This document shows, piece after piece, positions 6,994 through 7,623 of a DNA stretch of 7,623 nt; position 1 is the stretch's first letter; each line of letters starts with the position of its first letter. This DNA is from Chloroflexota bacterium. GTDB taxonomy: Bacteria > Chloroflexota > Dehalococcoidia > UBA1151 > UBA1328. The notes under the pieces are model-generated. The model was not told the origin of the DNA. It did no database searches and saw only the letters and a program-made list of their open reading frames with translations. Where the stretch lies: assembly GCA_002687335.1 (NCBI GenBank), contig NYZY01000084.1, forward strand, positions 1 to 7,623, read 5' to 3'. The position numbers and the translations under genes are program-made.

Positions 6994-7110
6994 GAATTAC
7001 CTCTGAACCAAATAAACAATTGCGATCACAATTTAGGTCGAAATTAACGAGCGAACGAAGACTAACTCCATTGGGAACAGCACGCCACTCATACCCGACG
7101 AATATAGGAG
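6994..7110. other. Intergenic region upstream of the ThDP enzyme gene
   Basis: This 117-nt spacer lies between two minus-strand genes. It contains no stem-loop followed by a U run, so no terminator is evident for the dehydrogenase gene. The notable content is a 16-bp near-palindrome (7018-7033), 25-40 nt before the ThDP gene start, and a good ribosome site (AGAGGT, 6999-7004). I saw no pair of -35 and -10 hexamers with good spacing. The two genes may be one transcript, or the ThDP gene may have a regulated promoter of its own. Confidence 0.45.
7018..7033. repeat. Near-perfect 16-bp palindrome, candidate operator
   Basis: The plus strand reads AATTGCGATCACAATT. It equals its reverse complement at 14 of 16 positions, with one mismatched pair. 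Its position 25-40 nt upstream of the ThDP gene start fits a dyad-binding repressor or activator site. The AATTGTGA half-site on the minus strand recalls LacI-type operators, but that likeness alone is not evidence for such a regulator. Confidence 0.4.
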
Positions 7111-7623
7111 CTAATCATGGGGTGCGATCATATACTTGACACCAGTCCCACCAGCTGAAATTTCAAGAGCCTCGGCGGTTCGTTCAAGTGGAAAACGTCC
7201 GCTGACCACTCCAGCGAGATTTAAATTAGGAAGCGTTTCGAGAGCCTCACCAAATGCATCCCCTGCACCGAATGCACCACTCATAGTTATTTCTTTGTAG
7301 TGGAACTCATAAAGATCGACTGGGAGAGCAGAGCCTTGCGGGCTGACTCCGACAAGAACCAGATTTCCACGCGGCCTGATCATTTTTGAAACGTTTGCCA
7401 CCAGTTGAGGGACTCCAACCGCTTCGACTCCTACCTTGACACCATGTCCATCTGTGAGGTCATTGATGAGATCAACCAGATCAACTTCAGTTGGGTCATT
7501 CAGAATGTCCGCTCCAAACTGCCTTCCCATAGAAAGTCGGGTCGGGTTGGGTTCAGACAGTATGACGCGACCAGCACCACGTAATTTCAAGACACCCACA
7601 GTCAGTAATCCAAGAAGACCGCC
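7111..7623 (-). CDS. Medium-chain (zinc-type) alcohol/sugar-alcohol dehydrogenase, C-terminal part
   Basis: This is the last 170 residues of an MDR-superfamily oxidoreductase. The frame is open through the right edge, so the N-terminal catalytic-zinc domain lies outside the window. The fragment opens inside the Rossmann motif as GGLLGLL and continues to VILSEPNPTR. The acidic Glu at the end of the second strand (fragment residue 24) points to NAD over NADP. FGADIL, a DGHGVKVGVEAVG stretch and RPRGNLVLVGV are typical of the threonine/sorbitol/alcohol dehydrogenase branch. So is the ending, PLERTAEALEISAGGTGVKYMI. The family oxidises alcohols or polyols to aldehydes or ketones. It stops at TAG (7113-7111), 117 nt upstream of the ThDP gene on the same strand, so both may serve one catabolic route. 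The exact substrate cannot be read from this half. Confidence 0.88.
   Translation of the reverse strand, partial: GGLLGLLTVGVLKLRGAGRVILSEPNPTRLSMGRQFGADILNDPTEVDLVDLINDLTDGHGVKVGVEAVGVPQLVANVSKMIRPRGNLVLVGVSPQGSALPVDLYEFHYKEITMSGAFGAGDAFGEALETLPNLNLAGVVSGRFPLERTAEALEISAGGTGVKYMIAPHD

Noticed and set aside
7018..7033. A true lac operator or CRP site
   Set aside because: Only the half-site resembles lacO. The centre is shorter, and the 6-bp spacing of a CRP site is missing.

Overview
This window looks like an ordinary bacterial chromosome segment, with GC content near half by eye. It holds five or six dense genes and no tRNA, rRNA, CRISPR array or mobile element that I could see. The housekeeping gene lepA (elongation factor 4) anchors it. 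Around lepA are catabolic and transport genes: an N-acyl-D-amino-acid deacylase-type amidohydrolase, a ketopantoate-reductase-family protein, a thiamine-diphosphate (ThDP) enzyme of the acetolactate-synthase superfamily, a medium-chain zinc-type dehydrogenase and an MFS transporter. This mix recalls marine heterotrophs such as SAR202-type Chloroflexota. That placement is a weak guess from memory of family resemblance, not something the window proves.

Layout from left to right: (1) 1-704, minus strand, the N-terminal 234 codons of an MFS exporter-like protein cut by the window edge; (2) 749-2593, minus, complete lepA, 44 nt upstream of the transporter and probably co-transcribed with it; (3) 2594-2747, a 154-nt intergenic region with a weak terminator-like hairpin, short repeats and a possible lepA -10 box; (4) 2748-4331, minus, D-aminoacylase-like amidohydrolase; (5) 4332-4405, a compact divergent promoter region with a small dyad; (6) 4406-5341, plus, ketopantoate-reductase-family protein with a TTG start; (7) 5338-6993, minus, ThDP enzyme that overlaps the previous gene tail to tail by 4 nt; (8) 6994-7110, an intergenic region with a near-perfect 16-bp palindrome; (9) 7111-7623, minus, the C-terminal half of an NAD-type MDR dehydrogenase cut by the right edge.

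The only plus-strand gene is the reductase, wedged between two minus-strand blocks. It shares a promoter region with the amidohydrolase and its 3' end with the ThDP enzyme. The four enzymes could serve one catabolic route: release of an acid or amino acid, reduction or oxidation of a 2-keto or hydroxy acid, ThDP-dependent decarboxylation or ligation, and alcohol or aldehyde oxidation. No substrate can be read from the sequence, so this link is inference. I found no clearly new system. The most useful observations are an Asp at the usual metal-ligand Cys of the deacylase, a start-codon correction supported by a strong Shine-Dalgarno (SD) site and a promoter, an insertion in LepA, and two candidate operators.
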